DNA of 64,000 bases from Nostoc spongiaeforme FACHB-130 (GCF_014698475.1 NZ_JACJTB010000030.1:18975-82974); one strand, 5' to 3'; shown: positions 1 to 9,604, numbered from the stretch's first letter. Notes: generated by a model not told the origin, from the sequence alone. Numbers and translations: made by a program.

Positions 1-817
1 CCGTAATTACGATCGCTGTCCGGCGCTTCGTTCCCTTCCCGCCAGCAACTTCTTCAATTTGGGCAACTCCCCGCAGCACAATTCCACCTTTACCTGTGGT
101 GTATGCTTCTCGAATCCCTGCATCACCCACAATTTCCCCACCAGTAGGAAAGTCTGGCCCTGGAATTAACTCTAATAACTTTTCATCAGATAAATCTGGC
201 TGGTCGATTAAAGCAATTAAGCCATCAACAATTTCCCCCAAATTGTGCGGCGGAATATTAGTAGCCATACCCACAGCAATTCCCGCACAACCATTGAGTA
301 ACAAAAAAGGTAACTGTGCAGGTAATACTGTGGGTTCTTGCTGGGAATTATCAAAGTTGCCGATAAATTCTACAGTTTCTTCACCGATTTCTGTCAGCAT
401 CCCCTCATGGCTAATGGATGCTAAACGAGTTTCGGTGTAACGCATGGCTGCTGGCGGGTCATTATCCACGCTACCAAAATTGCCATGTCCTGCTAGTAAA
501 GGATAACGGCTGGAAAAATCTTGCACCAACCTCACCAAAGCATCATAAACTGCTTGATCACCGTGGGGGTGGTATTTACCCAGTACATCACCCACCACAC
601 GCGCACATTTACGATACGGTCTATCTGGTGTTAAGCCTAGTTCGTGCATGGCATATAAAATGCGCCGATGCACAGGCTTTAAGCCATCGCGGACATCTGG
701 CAAAGCTCGCCCAACAATCACACTCATGGCATATTCTAGATAAGACCTTTGCATCTCGGTGTGCAAGGCTGTTGTAATTACCTGTCCCGTTGAGAGAAGG
801 TTTAACTGTTTTGCCAT
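1..817 (-). CDS. gyrA: DNA gyrase subunit A, 5' part (runs off window)
   Basis: Breakage-reunion subunit of a type IIA topoisomerase, which with GyrB introduces negative supercoils. Only the N-terminal ~272 residues lie in the window; the rest continues beyond position 1. It begins [13 protein letters not shown] and contains [30 protein letters not shown] and AAMRYTETR, where Tyr~127 matches the DNA-linking tyrosine of GyrA (E. coli Tyr122). The residue matching E. coli Ser83 in the quinolone-binding helix is Gln. Cyanobacteria may carry more than one GyrA/ParC-like paralogue, so a topoisomerase IV A-type role cannot be excluded without the C-terminal beta-pinwheel. Transcribed divergently from the response regulator. 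Confidence 0.92.
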   Translation of the reverse strand, partial: MAKQLNLLSTGQVITTALHTEMQRSYLEYAMSVIVGRALPDVRDGLKPVHRRILYAMHELGLTPDRPYRKCARVVGDVLGKYHPHGDQAVYDALVRLVQDFSSRYPLLAGHGNFGSVDNDPPAAMRYTETRLASISHEGMLTEIGEETVEFIGNFDNSQQEPTVLPAQLPFLLLNGCAGIAVGMATNIPPHNLGEIVDGLIALIDQPDLSDEKLLELIPGPDFPTGGEIVGDAGIREAYTTGKGGIVLRGVAQIEEVAGGKGTKRRTAIVIT

Positions 818-1044
818 GAGTTTTTTCCCTGAAAGTTAACTACACAAAAATCTCTATAACTGAACAATGCAGCAAACACAGCATAACGGATGAAAAGACA
901 TTCCTAACACAATCTTGTTAGCCACAGGATAAACGGCAGTAGTATTATCCTTGATGACGGGAACATACATTAGTGATTAAAAAAGAGCTAGACAACTTTG
1001 CTGCTCAGTGCATTCTTCCCTTAACCTCTATTAATAAAATTCTC

Positions 1045-1443
1045 ATGAAAACAGTTTTAATTGTTGAAGACGATCTAATTAATGCTCGCGTTTTTTCCAA
1101 AATTTTGACTAAGCGCGGTGGACTAGATGTAAAACATACCGAAAATGTCGAAGAAGTAATCCAAATTGCTCAATCTGGGAACGCCGACTTAATTTTAATG
1201 GATGTTTCTTTGTCTAGAAGTGTCTATCAAGGTAAATCTGTTGATGGTATCAAAATTACCCAAATGTTAAAGGCTGATCCACAAACAGCCAACTTACCAA
1301 TCATTTTAGTGACTGCACACGCGATGGAAGGCGATCGCGAGAACTTCCTCAAGCAAAGCGGCGCTGACGGTTACATCTCTAAGCCTGTTGTTGATCACCA
1401 ACAATTTGTTGACCAAATCATGGCACTGCTTCCCCATTCATGA
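1045..1443 (+). CDS. Single-domain response regulator (CheY/DivK-like)
   Basis: Stand-alone receiver domain of 132 residues with no output domain. The acidic pair ED-D is at residues 8-10, the probable phosphoacceptor Asp53 is in LILMDVSL, the conserved Thr/Ser is in ILVTAHA and the Lys in YISKPV (~106). The frame is open back to a GTG at 973, but the family normally begins right at the first strand (MKTVLIVEDD), so the ATG at 1045 is preferred. No strong ribosome-binding site is seen for either start. A perfect hairpin follows 26 bases downstream, so it is probably monocistronic. Its cognate kinase is not evident here. Confidence 0.88.
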   Translation: MKTVLIVEDDLINARVFSKILTKRGGLDVKHTENVEEVIQIAQSGNADLILMDVSLSRSVYQGKSVDGIKITQMLKADPQTANLPIILVTAHAMEGDRENFLKQSGADGYISKPVVDHQQFVDQIMALLPHS

Positions 1444-1468
1444 CCGCTAGGAATTAACTAGACTCTGT

Positions 1469-1516
1469 GAAAATATTCGCCCGAAAGCACAGTGTTTTTG
1501 GGCGAATATTTTCCTT
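1469..1516 (+). terminator. Hairpin terminator of the response regulator
   Basis: Perfect 14-bp inverted repeat, arms 1469-1482 and 1500-1513 (GAAAATATTCGCCC and its complement), with a 17-base loop. It lies 26 bases after the response regulator stop and is followed by a pyrimidine-rich stretch. Confidence 0.75.
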
Positions 1517-1573
1517 TTGCCTAGTATAGATGTACTATAAGATACGGTTTTCCGCAAGTAGTAGTGAGAAAAA

Positions 1574-1683
1574 AGTGCTGAGTGCTGAGTAAGAGTCGAG
1601 ATTAATCATCAGAACCATCATATTTGGTAAATGCCCTACACCGCGTAGCGGTCTTTTTACTCAGTACTCATTACTCAGCACTC
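1574..1683. repeat. Inverted pair of AGTGCTGAGT-type dispersed repeats
   Basis: GTGCTGAGTGCTGAGTAAGA at the left and a degenerate complement (ACTCAGTACTCATTACTCAGCACTC) at 1659-1683, separated by ~65 bases that include a small CCGCGTAGCGG palindrome. The same unit recurs at 16.57 kb, 29.44 kb and inside mutS2, so this is a dispersed family. Confidence 0.7.
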
Positions 1684-1684
1684 C

Positions 1685-2572
1685 TTACTGTGTGGGTTGT
1701 TGCTGTAGAGCTGCTTGAATGCGGGGCAGTTCTAAAAATTTCTTAGTATCAGTTAGTAGACGTTCACCCCAAAGATTTTCTTTTAAGAAATCTAAATCAG
1801 CATAACGCTGATCAATACGTAAAGCGTTTTCTCCCAATGTCAAACTTTGTTGACGATCGCCTTTAGTATATAGTGCGACTGCTAAAGCTAATAAAGGTTC
1901 AGCTGCTTGCTTATCGATAGATATAGCTGCTTGCCATTGCTTAATGGCGGCATCAGTTTGACCCTGTTCGTATTGAATTAAGCCAATGTTATTAATTGCC
2001 GCCCAGAATTTTTTATTTTGGGCAACAGCTTGATTATATTGGGCGATCGCCTCTGGTAATTTACCCAGCATATAGTAGGCATTACCTAAATCAAACAAAG
2101 CTTCTGGGTCATTGGGTTTGAGCTTTAAACCTGCTTGATAATTAGTAACTGCCGCATCATACTGTTTCTGTTGAAAATTAGCCGAACCCATCGCAAAAAA
2201 AACATCGGCATTTTTGGGGTTGAGCGATTGTGCTTTTTTCAAAGCCGCAAGCGCCGGCGCAAATTCCCGATTTTGTAAATGCAAACCACCCAAAAGCAGC
2301 CACACTTTATCATTTTTGGGAGCCAGTTGGCTGGCCAACCTCGCTCGTGGTAAAGCTAAATCAATCTGCTGAAACTGAGCGAGTTGCGCTGCTTCTTGGG
2401 CTAAAGCCAACCCTTGCTTCTCCAGTTTTGCTGGATCTAGTTGCAGGGTATGGGGAACGAGTGCCTGTGCATGAGCCACTTGGGGTAAACTCAACAAACT
2501 ACAGGCAACCAGAAAAGAAATCAAACCAACGTGTTTAGGCACACTACCGCCTCTTACCACAAATCGAATCAT
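1685..2572 (-). CDS. Periplasmic/secreted TPR protein
   Basis: 295-residue protein with an N-terminal signal peptide (hydrophobic core around residues 16-30, likely cleavage after AHA at ~35) followed by about five tetratricopeptide repeats. Examples of the TPR pattern are NADVFFAMGSANFQQKQYDA, PEALFDLGNAYYMLGKLPEA and WAAINNIGLIQYEQGQTDA. TPRs form a superhelical protein-binding scaffold, so a role in assembling an envelope complex is likely, but the partner is unknown. It has a glutamine-rich, Ala-rich composition. The upstream pentapeptide gene is divergent, separated by ~310 bases holding a long imperfect inverted repeat. Confidence 0.8.
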   Translation of the reverse strand: MIRFVVRGGSVPKHVGLISFLVACSLLSLPQVAHAQALVPHTLQLDPAKLEKQGLALAQEAAQLAQFQQIDLALPRARLASQLAPKNDKVWLLLGGLHLQNREFAPALAALKKAQSLNPKNADVFFAMGSANFQQKQYDAAVTNYQAGLKLKPNDPEALFDLGNAYYMLGKLPEAIAQYNQAVAQNKKFWAAINNIGLIQYEQGQTDAAIKQWQAAISIDKQAAEPLLALAVALYTKGDRQQSLTLGENALRIDQRYADLDFLKENLWGERLLTDTKKFLELPRIQAALQQQPTQ

Positions 2573-2660
2573 CTGTCAGTTAGCTTAAACGATCTCCACT
2601 TTAGCTGACAGGCCAAGTTTACAGTCGTTAGCAATGGCTGTATTCATCACCTTAGCTTAA

Positions 2661-2756
2661 TTGATTGGGGAGTGGGGAGTTGGGATTGATGGAAGCGAGA
2701 GAGTAATCAGTGATAAAGAATTACTTATTCCCAACTCCCTATTCCCTACTCCCAGT
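2661..2756. repeat. Imperfect long inverted repeat in divergent intergenic region
   Basis: GGGGAGTGGGGAGTTGGGA near 2664 is answered by TTCCCAACTCCCTATTCCC near 2728-2747. The two arms can form a G/C-rich hairpin of about 25 bp with mismatches. It lies between two divergently transcribed genes and looks like a dispersed palindromic repeat rather than a regulator site. Confidence 0.55.
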
Positions 2757-2883
2757 CTGCACAGATAATTTCCAAAATCACACCAAATGACTATACTAGC
2801 GATCGCCCTGTGCCGAATTCTACCTGTTAGCAGTTAACATAAAACAGCTGTTGAACTGAGTCTACTGGGGCAGAATAGAAAGC

Positions 2884-4230
2884 ATGTCCATTGAACCTAA
2901 CTCACCCAAACCCCAAACCCCAGAACCCTTACCCGAAGAGGAGCCAAATGATTTCGATCATGGCTTGATGGATAATCATGTAAATCCAGAAGCACTGACG
3001 GCACAACAAGCTTTAGCGGCGATTTCATCTTTGCAATCATCGCAAAATAATGCCGTTATGCAGCAAGCCCGTTCTCAGGTATTGCAACGCTCTATTCCGC
3101 AATTTACAGTTAAACCCAGGGCATTAATAGTAACAGTAGCAGCGATCGCTATGACTTTGCTGGGAGTGATCATCAATAACTGGATAATCGGAATTTTGGG
3201 AACCTTGGCGACTTTGGTATTATCTCTAGCGATGCTCTTGCCTTGGTTGCAATATGTCTTCAAAGAATGGTTTACACCAGAAGACAGAACCTTGTTTGTG
3301 GGTTTTTTAGGATTAATCGCCGCATTGGTAGGCTTGATCAAATTTTCTGGTACAGGCGATCGCTTACTGATGTTTGGGCGAAAAATCAACTGGGAAGCTT
3401 CGGGAACATTAGCCGAATGGTTTGGGGCGTTGGGGCAAATTTTAATCGCCATCATTGCTGTTTATGTAGCGTGGCGACAGTATGTAATTTCCAAAGACCT
3501 GACCATTCAACAAAATTTGCTGACAGTTCAACAAAATATCATTACTCAACAACAGACAATTGATTCTTATTTCCAGGGCGTTTCTGACTTGGTGTTAGAT
3601 GAAGAAGGCTTACTAGAAGACTGGCCCCAAGAAAGAGCGATCGCCGAAGGTCGCACAGCCGCCATTTTTAGTAGTGTTGATGGTAGCGGTAAAGCCAAAA
3701 TTCTCCGCTTTTTATCCCGTTCTAAATTGCTCACACCCTTAAAACGCGATCGGCGCTTAGGTCGAGCCATTCTCAATGGTATGGGTGGTTATGAAGAAGA
3801 CCGCCTAGAAGGTGTGCGTGTAATTGACTTAGGTGTAATGTTAGCCGCCGCCGACCTTTCAGCAACAGATTTACGCTGGACTGACTTGAGTGAAGCGAAT
3901 TTAGTTCGTGTTAACCTGAGTGATTGCGACTTGGTAAAAGCCAATCTTTCGCGCACCATTTTGTATAATGCCAATCTCAGAGGCGCAGACCTCAATGGAG
4001 TGCGCTTATTTTATGGCTCCTTAGAAAAAGCCTCACCCCGTAGCCGCACAGAACCACCCAACTACGAAACGGGTGAACATACAGGTGCGGTCATTGAAAA
4101 TGCCGATTTCACCAACGTCCAAAGAATGTCTGAAACTAACCGTTACTACTGCTGTGCTTGGGGTGGAGAAGCAACTAGAGCCACCATTCCCGGCGGTTGT
4201 GAAGGTATTCCCAACTTGTTGGGGAGATAG
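2884..4230 (+). CDS. Membrane pentapeptide-repeat protein
   Basis: 448 residues. The N-terminal ~80 residues are soluble, acidic and Gln-rich. Hydrophobic stretches follow at ~84-105, ~106-125, ~138-155 and ~175-197 (probable membrane helices), then a Gln-rich possible coiled coil (~200-230). After ~315 the A(D/N)Lxx pentapeptide pattern appears (LSATDLRWTDLSEANLVRVN, ANLSRTILYNANLRGADL). Pentapeptide repeats fold as right-handed beta-helices and usually mediate protein binding. The C-terminal tail is Cys/Gly-containing (YYCCAWGGEA). Function is unknown. The order soluble-membrane-coil-pentapeptide resembles, but does not match in order, the protein at 62057. Confidence 0.75.
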   Translation: MSIEPNSPKPQTPEPLPEEEPNDFDHGLMDNHVNPEALTAQQALAAISSLQSSQNNAVMQQARSQVLQRSIPQFTVKPRALIVTVAAIAMTLLGVIINNWIIGILGTLATLVLSLAMLLPWLQYVFKEWFTPEDRTLFVGFLGLIAALVGLIKFSGTGDRLLMFGRKINWEASGTLAEWFGALGQILIAIIAVYVAWRQYVISKDLTIQQNLLTVQQNIITQQQTIDSYFQGVSDLVLDEEGLLEDWPQERAIAEGRTAAIFSSVDGSGKAKILRFLSRSKLLTPLKRDRRLGRAILNGMGGYEEDRLEGVRVIDLGVMLAAADLSATDLRWTDLSEANLVRVNLSDCDLVKANLSRTILYNANLRGADLNGVRLFYGSLEKASPRSRTEPPNYETGEHTGAVIENADFTNVQRMSETNRYYCCAWGGEATRATIPGGCEGIPNLLGR

Positions 4231-4381
4231 TTATGGAAGAAGGCAGGGGGCAGGAGGCAGGGCTAACAGGTGTAGGTGTTCAAAACCCTTGCACTCTCAA
4301 ACTCTCCAACTCTTATACTCGTTTCGGGTAGTTTAGAGTATTTTGGGTGTAACTTTAGCGTACAACAGTACTATTAATTAT

Positions 4382-4568
4382 ATGTACACCAAAACATCTA
4401 CAGGTAAAGAACCCAAGGGAAGTGTCTCTAGTACATTTTGGTTTATTCGAGAAGTAATGCAATATGCACCAGATTGTGTGATTGTATTGCCAGAATAATG
4501 TGCGATCGCTCATCAAAGAAAAACTCAAAACCCTTTGTCAGCATTATGATTTAAACATTGATTCCTGA
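4382..4568 (+). pseudogene. Frameshifted C-terminal remnant of a WYL-domain regulator
   Basis: Frame one from 4382 reads MYTKTSTGKEPKGSVSSTFW then FIREVMQYAPDCVIVLPE and hits a stop at 4496. The neighbouring frame resumes at 4500 as VRSLIKEKLKTLCQHYDLN and stops at 4566. Together they match the usual C-terminal end of cyanobacterial WYL-domain proteins (family memory: WFIREV-QYAPDCVIV-PE-VR...L--HYDL). One extra base at the junction separates the frames and the N-terminal part of such a gene is absent. I read this as a decayed fragment rather than a working gene. Confidence 0.6.
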
Positions 4569-4575
4569 GATAAAT

Positions 4576-7500
4576 TTACCAAGGTAAACGCCCGGAATAA
4601 TTATTTCCTCGGCGTTCTCTTTCTATATCCAAACGCTGTTTCAGCATCTTGTATATTTCGCGTGCAAGAGTATCTAAGTTTTTCGATTCATCTTCTGAAG
4701 TAGAATCTTCGTTAGTTAATGAATTGCTATCATCTTGTTGAACAGAATCCTCTGAATTAAATGTTTCATAACTGGCTTGGATAAATTGCATAGAATTTTC
4801 CTTGTTTGGAAAATCATTACCTACACTTCTAATTTGTTTTACAGCTTTTGGCTTATTGTAAGATTGGTTATTTTCTCTGAGCGTTTGTATAATAGTTTGT
4901 GGACTAATACTATTAACTTGAATTTCATCAAATAATTCAGCAATATTTGACCATGAATTTGGTATATCTTGTGCTGGTTTTTTTTGAATGTTGTAAGTAG
5001 GATTCGGAGATTGAGAAAGAGTCTGAGTAACTTTTGGTGAATTTGTTTTATCTTTGATTAGAGACGATGTAGATTTCGATACTTGAGAAAGTTGAGAAAA
5101 AATCGAGATATTTTTTAAAGCTTTAGGTAATTGAGGAATTTCTGTTTTATTTAAGCTATGCTCTGCTGATTTCGATGTAATTTTTAGATTATCATGGGTT
5201 AAATTACTATCTATTTTTAGCTGAATAATTTCTGAGTCTGTACTAGTATTTGCAGGTGTAATCTGTTCTTGATTTGATGCAGTTAGTAAGTGTTCAATTT
5301 CCTCTACAACTGATTGAGTAGAGTCCGAATTATCACTATCTGTTTTTGGTTGAATAATTAGTGATTCTTTAGCAATATGAGAAGGTGCGATCGCTTTTTC
5401 ACTTAACCCAGTTCGTGAGTCGCCAATTTCTACTATCTCCGATTGAGGATAGACAGAATTATTATTATCTATTTTTGCTTGAATAATGTTTGATTCTGTA
5501 GCAGTGTTGGAAGGTGCGATCGCTTTTTCACTTAACCCAGTTCGTGAGTCGTCAGTTTCTACCATCTCTGGTTGAGGATAGACAGAATTATTATTATCTA
5601 TTTTTGCTTGAATAATGTTTGATTCTGTAGCAGTGTTAGAAGGTGCGATCGCTTGTTTATTTAACTCAGTTTGCGAATGTTCAGTTTCTACCATCTCTGG
5701 TTGAGGAGAAACAGAATTATCACTATCTAATTTTGGGTGAATAACTGGTGATTCTGTACCCGTAATGGAAGGTGCGATCGCTGTTTGATTTGATTCAGTT
5801 CTTGAGGGGTCAATTTCTACTATCTCTGGTTGAGAAGAGACAGAATTATCACTACCTGTTTTTGGTTGAATAATTAGTGATGCTGTAGCAGTATGAGAAG
5901 GTGCGATCGCTTTTCCTTTTAACACAGTTTGTGAATGTTCAATTTCTCCCATCTCTGGTTGAGGATAAACAAAATGATCACTATCTAATTTTGGTTGAAT
6001 AACTGGTGATTCTGTACCAGTGTTGGAAGGCGCGATCGCTTGTTTATTTAACTCAGTTTGCGAATGTTCAGTTTCTACTATCTCTGGTTGAGTAGAGACA
6101 GAATCATCACTATCTACTTTTGGTTGAATAATTGGTGATTGTCTACCAGTGTTAGAAGGTGCGATCGCTTTTTCATTTAACGTAGTTCGTGAGTCTTCAG
6201 TTTTTACCATCTCTGGTTGAGGAGAAACAGAATTATCACTATCTAATTTTGGGTGAATAACTGGTGATTCTGTACCCGTAATGGAAGGTGCGATCGCTGT
6301 TTGATTTGATTCAGTTCTTGAGGGGTCAATTTCTACTATCTCTGGTTGAGAAGAGACAGAATTATCACTACCTGTTTTTGGTTGAATAATTAGTGATGCT
6401 GTAGCAGTATGAGAAGGTGCGATCGCTTTTTCGTTTAACTCAGTTCGTGAATGGTCAATTTCTAAAATCTCTGCTTGATGATATGCAGAATTATGACTAT
6501 CTAATTTTGGTTGAATAACTGGTGATTCTGTAGCTACCTGAGTTTGTGAGTAGTCAGGTTCTACTATTTCTGGTTGAGGAGAAGCAGAATTATCACCGCC
6601 TGTTTTTAGTTGAATAACTGATGATTTTGTAGCAGTATTAGAGGGTGCGATTGGTTTTTCATTTAACGTAGTTCGTGAGTCTTCAGTTTCTACTATCTCT
6701 GGTTGATTAGTAGCAGAATTATCACTATCTAATTTTGCTTGAATAATCTCTGATTCTGTACCAGTGTTAGAAGGTGCGATCGCTTGTTGCTTTAACTCAG
6801 TTCGTGAATGATCAGTTTCTAAAATCTCTGGCTGAGGAGAGACAGAATTATTACTATCTAGTTTTGGCTGAATAATCTCTGATTGTGTATCAATATTAGA
6901 TGGTGCGATCGCCTTATCATTTGACACAGTTAGTGAGTAGTCATTTTCAACTATTCCTGGTTGAGGAGAGACAGAATTATTACTATCCAGTTTTGGTTGA
7001 ATAATGTCTGGTTTTATAACAGGATTAGAAGGTGCGATCGCTTGTTGTTTTAACTCAGTTTGTGAGTCGTCAAGTTCTAATATCTCTGGTTGAGGAGAAG
7101 CAGAATTATTACTATCTATTTTTGCTTGAATAATTGGTGATTCTGTAACAGGATTAGAAGGTGCGATCGCTTTTTCACTTGACGTAGTTCGTGAGTCGCC
7201 AATTTCTACTATATCTGGTTGAAAAGAAGCAGAACTATTACTATCTATTTTTGCTTGAATAATGTTTGATTCTGTAGCAGTATTGGAAGGTGCGATCGCT
7301 TTTTCACTTGACGTAGTTCGTGAGTCGTCAGTTTCTACTATCTCTGGTTGAGAAGAAGCAGAATTATTACTATCTATTTTTGGTTGAATAATATCTGATT
7401 CTGTAGCAGTATTGGAAGGTGCGATCGCTTTTTCATTTACCTCAGTTCGTGAGTGGTCATTTTCTACTATCTCTGACGGAAGAGAAACCGAATCATGACT

Positions 7501-9081
7501 ATCTATTTTTGGTTGAATAATATCTGATTCTGTACCAGTATTAGAAGGTGCGATCGCTTGTTTATTTGACTCAGTTTGTGAGTAGTCAGATTCTACTATC
7601 TCTGGTTGGAGAGAAGTAAAATCATGACTATCTAATTTCGCTTGAATAATTGGTGATTCTGTACCTGTAATGGAAGGTGCGATCGCTTGTTTATTTAACT
7701 TAGTTCGTGAGTCTTCAGTTTCTACCATCTCTGGTTGAGGAGAAACAGAATTATCACTATCTAATTTTGGGTGAATAACTGGTGATTCTGTAGCAGTATT
7801 GGAAGGTGCGATCGCTGTTTGATTTGATTCAGTTCTTGAGTCTTCAGTTTTTACTATCTCTGGTTGAGAAGAGACAGAATTATCACTACCTGTTTTTGGT
7901 TGAATAATTGGTGATTCTGTAGCAGTATTGGAAGGTGCGATCGCTGTTTGATTTGATTCAGTTCTTGAGTCTTCAGTTTTTACTATCTCTGGTTGAGAAG
8001 AGACAGAATTATCACTACCTGTTTTTGGTTGAATAATTGGTGATTCTGTAACAGGATTAGAAGGTGCGATCGCTTTTTCACTTGACGTAGTTCGTGAGTC
8101 GCCAATTTCTACTATATCTGGTTGAAAAGAAGCAGAACTATTACTATCTATTTTTGCTTGAATAATGTTTGATTCTGTAGCAGTATTGGAAGGTGCGATC
8201 GCTGTTTGATTTGATTCAGTTCTTGAGTCTTCAGTTTTTACTATCTCTGGTTGAGAAGAGACAGAATTATCACTATCTAATTTTGCTTGAATGATATCTG
8301 ATTCTGTACCCGTAATGGAAGGTGCGATCGCTTTTTCACTTAACTCAGTTTGTGAATATTCCATTTCTACTATCTCTGCTTCAAGAGAGACAGAGTTACT
8401 ACTATCTGCTTGCGTTTGAATAGTTAGTGATGTGTGTTGTCTTGGTTGCGATGGATTGGGTAGAGTCTCATTTTTTTGATTTGTAACAGAATTATTAGTC
8501 TTGATTTGTGGTTGAATTAATTTTGAGTCTTTATTGTCAGAAGTGGATGATATTATATGTGATTGTTGAGGTGTGTTTGATAATTTATTTATTTCGCTAA
8601 TATCATTATTTTCTATTTCTGGGTTGCTATAATTAGTATTTGGTGTGGTTATATCTATATTTGCGATCGCTTCACTTGGAGATAATCTGATATCACTGTC
8701 CTGATTCTTTAATATATCTCCACTTAAACTAGAACTATTTCCTGCTGATTTTTGTTGAATGTTGGGTGAATTTGAACTGTTTTTTGTGACTTTGTTTCCT
8801 TCAGAATGACTTGGTGTATTGAAATGCTGTGATTTAGATTCAGAAAAAAAAGGTGAATCTTGAAAGGAATTTTCAATGATGTTGAAATCTGTGATGACTG
8901 GATTAAAAAATATAGAAGAATCAAAGTTTGATAGTGATTTTGCTCCTAATGGTGATAAAAACTTAGGACTGATAAATTTACTTCCTAAAGGTTGATGAGG
9001 TAATAAAGGGTGCTTTATACCTAGATTTAGGTCTGGTTCTGAAGGTTCTGAACTAAAACCCATTGTCAGATTTTCTGTCAT
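4576..9081 (-). CDS. Giant repeat protein, 24 tandem 43-residue units, CIS-linked
   Basis: 1501 residues. The N-terminus (~250 residues) is Ser/Asn/Pro-rich and contains PLLPHQPLGSKFISPKFL. Then come 24 tandem units of 43 residues, consensus near AIAPSNTATESPIIQPK + (L/I)DSDNSVSSQPEIVET(E/D)DSRTELNEK, then ~190 low-complexity residues. The last ~25 residues are a different, charged helix (LAREIYKMLKQRLDIERERR). No signal peptide, membrane helix or catalytic motif is visible and it is probably largely disordered. It starts 7 bases after the tube-protein gene, so the two are cotranscribed. A long disordered linker, tether or length-determining component of a tail-like particle are possibilities; all are inference. 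Confidence 0.8.
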   Translation of the reverse strand: MTENLTMGFSSEPSEPDLNLGIKHPLLPHQPLGSKFISPKFLSPLGAKSLSNFDSSIFFNPVITDFNIIENSFQDSPFFSESKSQHFNTPSHSEGNKVTKNSSNSPNIQQKSAGNSSSLSGDILKNQDSDIRLSPSEAIANIDITTPNTNYSNPEIENNDISEINKLSNTPQQSHIISSTSDNKDSKLIQPQIKTNNSVTNQKNETLPNPSQPRQHTSLTIQTQADSSNSVSLEAEIVEMEYSQTELSEKAIAPSITGTESDIIQAKLDSDNSVSSQPEIVKTEDSRTESNQTAIAPSNTATESNIIQAKIDSNSSASFQPDIVEIGDSRTTSSEKAIAPSNPVTESPIIQPKTGSDNSVSSQPEIVKTEDSRTESNQTAIAPSNTATESPIIQPKTGSDNSVSSQPEIVKTEDSRTESNQTAIAPSNTATESPVIHPKLDSDNSVSPQPEMVETEDSRTKLNKQAIAPSITGTESPIIQAKLDSHDFTSLQPEIVESDYSQTESNKQAIAPSNTGTESDIIQPKIDSHDSVSLPSEIVENDHSRTEVNEKAIAPSNTATESDIIQPKIDSNNSASSQPEIVETDDSRTTSSEKAIAPSNTATESNIIQAKIDSNSSASFQPDIVEIGDSRTTSSEKAIAPSNPVTESPIIQAKIDSNNSASPQPEILELDDSQTELKQQAIAPSNPVIKPDIIQPKLDSNNSVSPQPGIVENDYSLTVSNDKAIAPSNIDTQSEIIQPKLDSNNSVSPQPEILETDHSRTELKQQAIAPSNTGTESEIIQAKLDSDNSATNQPEIVETEDSRTTLNEKPIAPSNTATKSSVIQLKTGGDNSASPQPEIVEPDYSQTQVATESPVIQPKLDSHNSAYHQAEILEIDHSRTELNEKAIAPSHTATASLIIQPKTGSDNSVSSQPEIVEIDPSRTESNQTAIAPSITGTESPVIHPKLDSDNSVSPQPEMVKTEDSRTTLNEKAIAPSNTGRQSPIIQPKVDSDDSVSTQPEIVETEHSQTELNKQAIAPSNTGTESPVIQPKLDSDHFVYPQPEMGEIEHSQTVLKGKAIAPSHTATASLIIQPKTGSDNSVSSQPEIVEIDPSRTESNQTAIAPSITGTESPVIHPKLDSDNSVSPQPEMVETEHSQTELNKQAIAPSNTATESNIIQAKIDNNNSVYPQPEMVETDDSRTGLSEKAIAPSNTATESNIIQAKIDNNNSVYPQSEIVEIGDSRTGLSEKAIAPSHIAKESLIIQPKTDSDNSDSTQSVVEEIEHLLTASNQEQITPANTSTDSEIIQLKIDSNLTHDNLKITSKSAEHSLNKTEIPQLPKALKNISIFSQLSQVSKSTSSLIKDKTNSPKVTQTLSQSPNPTYNIQKKPAQDIPNSWSNIAELFDEIQVNSISPQTIIQTLRENNQSYNKPKAVKQIRSVGNDFPNKENSMQFIQASYETFNSEDSVQQDDSNSLTNEDSTSEDESKNLDTLAREIYKMLKQRLDIERERRGNNYSGRLPW
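5266..8331 (-). repeat. Tandem array of 129-bp coding repeats carrying HIP1
   Basis: Twenty-four units with a 129-bp period encode the 43-residue repeats of the giant protein; one junction (units 14/15, near 6530) has lost 30 bp. Nearly every unit contains GGTGCGATCGC (the HIP1 octamer GCGATCGC, coding Ala-Ile-Ala); units 14 and 15 lack it. Some distant units are almost identical (e.g. units 16 and 20, units 2 and 9), which suggests unequal exchange or conversion. Confidence 0.9.
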
Positions 9082-9087
9082 ATACTT

Positions 9088-9591
9088 TTAATTACTAGCA
9101 AATGAACCTGAACTATCGCGTCCTGATAAAATTGATGCACCGCCAGACCTTGTTTTATCAACTTTTAAGCCTTCATAAGTTAAAGTTAATTCTTCAATAG
9201 CAACTGTGCTAGAATCGGCGCTTAAACCTGGTGCTTTCCATGAGATAGGTACAGCACCAATTAAAGTCCAACATTGCATGGTTTCACCAGCTTGATTAAA
9301 CACTAAAATATTGACGTTACGCCGTTCTATTGCGCCACTTAAAATTTTATTCATCCAATTCCAAAAAGTTAAGTCATTTGTAATTCCCCGTTTGAGAGTA
9401 ACATCAGAAAAATCTGCGGGACTTAACAAGACTCGTTGTTGATTATTCACACCACCTTCAGCAAATTTTTCAGTTTTGATATTTACACCTAAGCCTTGGC
9501 ATTCTGTAAAACAGGCGGTAATATTACTTTCAATCTCGACATAAAATCTATTAGCGGTAACATAGTTTAATTCTCGGCTAGTATTAGCCAT
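9088..9591 (-). CDS. Phage tail tube-like protein (T4 gp19 / CIS inner tube family)
   Basis: 167 residues with the gp19-type tube pattern: NRFYVEIESNITACFTECQG, then EKFAEGGVNNQQRV, LLSPADFSDVTLKRGITND and LTFWNWMNKILSG, ending in a beta strand EELTLTYEGLKVD. This family (Phage_T4_gp19; Afp1/Afp5-type tubes of extracellular contractile injection systems) polymerises into hexameric tube rings. The start is supported by GGAG six bases before the ATG. It sits in an operon between the 49-residue gene (13-base gap) and the giant repeat gene (7-base gap). No sheath, baseplate, spike or AAA gene accompanies it here, so it is either an orphan or works with a tail locus elsewhere. Confidence 0.85.
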   Translation of the reverse strand: MANTSRELNYVTANRFYVEIESNITACFTECQGLGVNIKTEKFAEGGVNNQQRVLLSPADFSDVTLKRGITNDLTFWNWMNKILSGAIERRNVNILVFNQAGETMQCWTLIGAVPISWKAPGLSADSSTVAIEELTLTYEGLKVDKTRSGGASILSGRDSSGSFASN

Positions 9592-9604
9592 AACTCACTC
9601 CTAT

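Noticed and set aside
2230..2538. Plus-strand open frame antisense to the TPR gene
   Set aside because: It has no family features and the minus-strand frame encodes clear TPRs.
5266..8331. CRISPR-like array because of regular repeats
   Set aside because: The 129-bp units are one continuous reading frame with no unique spacers and no cas genes nearby.
4576..9591. A complete contractile injection system
   Set aside because: Only the tube-like protein is recognisable. No sheath, gp25/gpJ-type baseplate, VgrG-like spike or tail ATPase gene is in the window.
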